Source: Paractinoplanes tereljensis (lineage in GTDB: Bacteria > Actinomycetota > Actinomycetes > Mycobacteriales > Micromonosporaceae). From it: 64,000 nt of DNA. The notes beneath the pieces were generated by a model, which was given only the letters and a program-made list of their open reading frames with translations, made no database searches and had not been told where the DNA came from. Positions 62,774 to 64,000 of this stretch are shown one piece after another; within the stretch, counting starts at the first letter, position 1; every line of letters begins with the position of its first letter. A program made the position numbers and the translations under genes. The DNA lies in NCBI RefSeq assembly GCF_016862435.1, contig NZ_BOMY01000042.1:247001-311000 (forward strand), read 5' to 3'.

Positions 62774-64000
62774 GTGGTGCACCGCACCGCCCGCCTCGGA
62801 CTACGCCTGACCCACGCCCAACCACAACGATGCTTCGGCCTACTCCGTTCGGCCGGGGGTGTGTGGGCGTGTGTTCTGGAGATCAGCGCCTGGCGGCGCC
62901 GTCGCGGTGACCCGCCACAGGCGGGCTATCAGCAGTGGTGCCGCCTGTTGGCCCAGTCGGGTCCTGGCACCTTCGGGGAACTCGACACCACCGGCGCCCG
63001 ATCAGTACTACGCCGTTATGCCGATGCCTGGTTTGCCGCCGCCGCCCGCCGTAAAGCCGGCGCATCCGAGGTGCGTTACCCGCGGCGCCGGCAAGGGTTG
63101 ATTCCCGTCCGCTGGCATCACGGCACCTTCACTATGACTGGACGAACCCTGCGCCTACCAACCGCCCACGGCTGCCCACCACTACAGATCCGCCTGGACC
63201 GGCCAGTCCCTTACCCTGCCGACACAATCCGGTCGGTGACCTTGCTGCTCGCCGACGGCCGCCTGCACATCGACGTCACCGCGGAACTCCCGACCGCCTC
63301 CTACCCGCCCGGCCAGCAACCCGACCCCGACCGGATCGCCGGGGTCGATCTCGGGATCATCCACCCGTTCGCCGTCACCACCCCAGACAACGCAGACGCT
63401 CTGCTGGTGTCCGGGCGCGCTGTCCGCGCCGAACACCGCCTGCATCTCGCCGACACCAAAGGCCGCAACCGGGCCACCGCAGCCCGCGCCCCTGCCAAGG
63501 GCCAGCGCGGATCCCGGCGGTGGCGTAAAACCCGCCGCCAGGCACGCCTTGTCGAGGGCCGGCACCGGCGGCGGGTGCGTCAGGCTCTGCATGAAGCCGC
63601 CACCACCGTGATCAGGTGGGCGGTCGACCGGCGCATCGGAACCCTGACCGTCGGTGACCCACGCGGAGTCCTCGACCGGTCGACGGGGCATCGGCACAAC
63701 CTGCGGCTACGGCAATGGCAGATCGGCCGCACCCTGCAAATCCTGCAGGACAAAGCCACCCCACCCGTTCCCACGGGTGGGGTGGTCACGCACCGTCGAG
63801 CCGGACAACACCTCCCCGGTGTCGGCACGGCACGGCGTGACCCCCGCCGCCGACCACCATGGCCAGCAGCGGCAGGGTCCCTTGGCCGGCGGAGGCCCGC
63901 CCTAACCACCCTGGTAGGGAGTCGCTCGCTCACCTCTGTGACCGAGGATCCACAAACACACCGGAACCAACCCGGCGAACGTTTGCGGACACCGCACTAG
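62774..64000 (+). CDS. TnpB-family protein lacking the zinc-finger and last RuvC segment
   Basis: About 408 residues of an IS607/IS605-type TnpB (RNA-guided nuclease family). The N-terminal half is typical (ARLGLRL, GPGTFGELDTTGARSVLRRY, VRYPRRRQGLIPVRWHHGTF). RuvC-I is GVDLGIIHPFAV (D192) and the second acidic site is in TLTVGDPRGV (D295). After LRLRQWQIGRTLQILQDKA the expected VDERGTSSTC...C zinc finger and HRD motif are missing; the chain passes through TPPVPTGG to VVTHRRAGQHLPGVG, a tail seen in full-length relatives. That removes the third catalytic aspartate. GTG 62774 has AGGAG eight bases upstream; ATG 62741 and 62720 are alternatives. No tnpA is adjacent; the frame ends at the window edge. 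Confidence 0.8.
   Translation: MVHRTARLGLRLTHAQPQRCFGLLRSAGGVWACVLEISAWRRRRGDPPQAGYQQWCRLLAQSGPGTFGELDTTGARSVLRRYADAWFAAAARRKAGASEVRYPRRRQGLIPVRWHHGTFTMTGRTLRLPTAHGCPPLQIRLDRPVPYPADTIRSVTLLLADGRLHIDVTAELPTASYPPGQQPDPDRIAGVDLGIIHPFAVTTPDNADALLVSGRAVRAEHRLHLADTKGRNRATAARAPAKGQRGSRRWRKTRRQARLVEGRHRRRVRQALHEAATTVIRWAVDRRIGTLTVGDPRGVLDRSTGHRHNLRLRQWQIGRTLQILQDKATPPVPTGGVVTHRRAGQHLPGVGTARRDPRRRPPWPAAAGSLGRRRPALTTLVGSRSLTSVTEDPQTHRNQPGERLRTPH
63756..63785 (+). other. Strong hairpin inside tnpB, at the presumed deletion joint
   Basis: Arms of 13 bases (left arm CCACCCCACCCGT) with the loop TCCC fold perfectly. It lies in the TnpB coding sequence, exactly where the zinc-finger segment should be. It may be part of the guide-RNA scaffold encoded at the 3' end of tnpB, or may have promoted the deletion. 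Confidence 0.65.

Overview
The window is very GC-rich, compact DNA with many GTG/TTG starts and genes that overlap by 1-4 bases or run tail to tail. The gene families (RHS/HINT toxin, Ser/Thr kinase, SsuD/DszA-type flavin enzymes, Tat-exported esterase, actinobacterial TnpB) point to an actinomycete. Actinoplanes or another Micromonosporaceae is my best guess, as an inference from gene style and not from a marker gene. No rRNA, tRNA or CRISPR was seen.

Layout. 1-3.2 kb: a toxin tip, made of the C-terminal part of an RHS protein with HINT and toxin domains plus a candidate immunity gene; the N-terminal RHS body is missing. 3.3-10.9 kb: a membrane GGDEF-EAL protein, a TetR gene divergent from a TIM-barrel protein across a perfect 22-bp palindrome, an orphan Imm1-type immunity gene with a helical partner, a receptor Ser/Thr kinase and a Tat-exported esterase. 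11-21 kb: a bifunctional penicillin-binding protein, a phospholipase-D-like protein, an aminotransferase and small housekeeping genes, with a decayed HigB/HigA-type toxin-antitoxin pair. 21-29.5 kb: a lipoprotein/processive glycosyltransferase pair with a terminator, a LysR-controlled beta-ketoadipate module (pcaF-pcaI-pcaJ), an MFS/LysR pair and a secreted lamin-tail protein. 29.5-30.4 kb: about 1 kb of non-coding repeats.

30.5-52 kb is an organosulfur-scavenging island. An SsuBAC-type sulfonate transporter is followed, on the same strand, by a near-continuous unit of 15 reading frames: an amino-acid permease, a hydrolase remnant, an SsuD-like monooxygenase, three full-length NtaA/DszA-type flavin monooxygenases and a short relative, two DszC/SfnB-like flavoproteins, an Eis-like acetyltransferase, a complete dipeptide-type ABC importer and one flavin reductase. 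Both transcription units have a 17-bp operator-like site, CCTAGTANNCCNNTAGG, at their promoters. The long unit also begins with a short leaderless reading frame that resembles the leader peptides found upstream of actinobacterial sulfur genes. Together these suggest a sulfur-starvation regulon importing and desulfurising several organosulfur compounds with a shared FMNH2 supply.

52-64 kb: two divergent GGDEF-EAL proteins; a TetR/quinone-oxidoreductase pair followed by an XRE regulator and an isochorismatase-like protein that lacks the catalytic cysteine; a GH120-type beta-xylosidase behind a clear promoter with operator dyads; a DUF5996 protein; and a TnpB-type protein whose zinc finger and last RuvC segment appear deleted.

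Two window-wide patterns stand out. At least 17 genes have a TANNNT box 6-8 bases before the start codon, the signature of leaderless transcription, and this decides several starts. Several accessory genes look shortened with their ends kept (HigB, alpha/beta hydrolase, TnpB), beside one frameshifted dehydratase.
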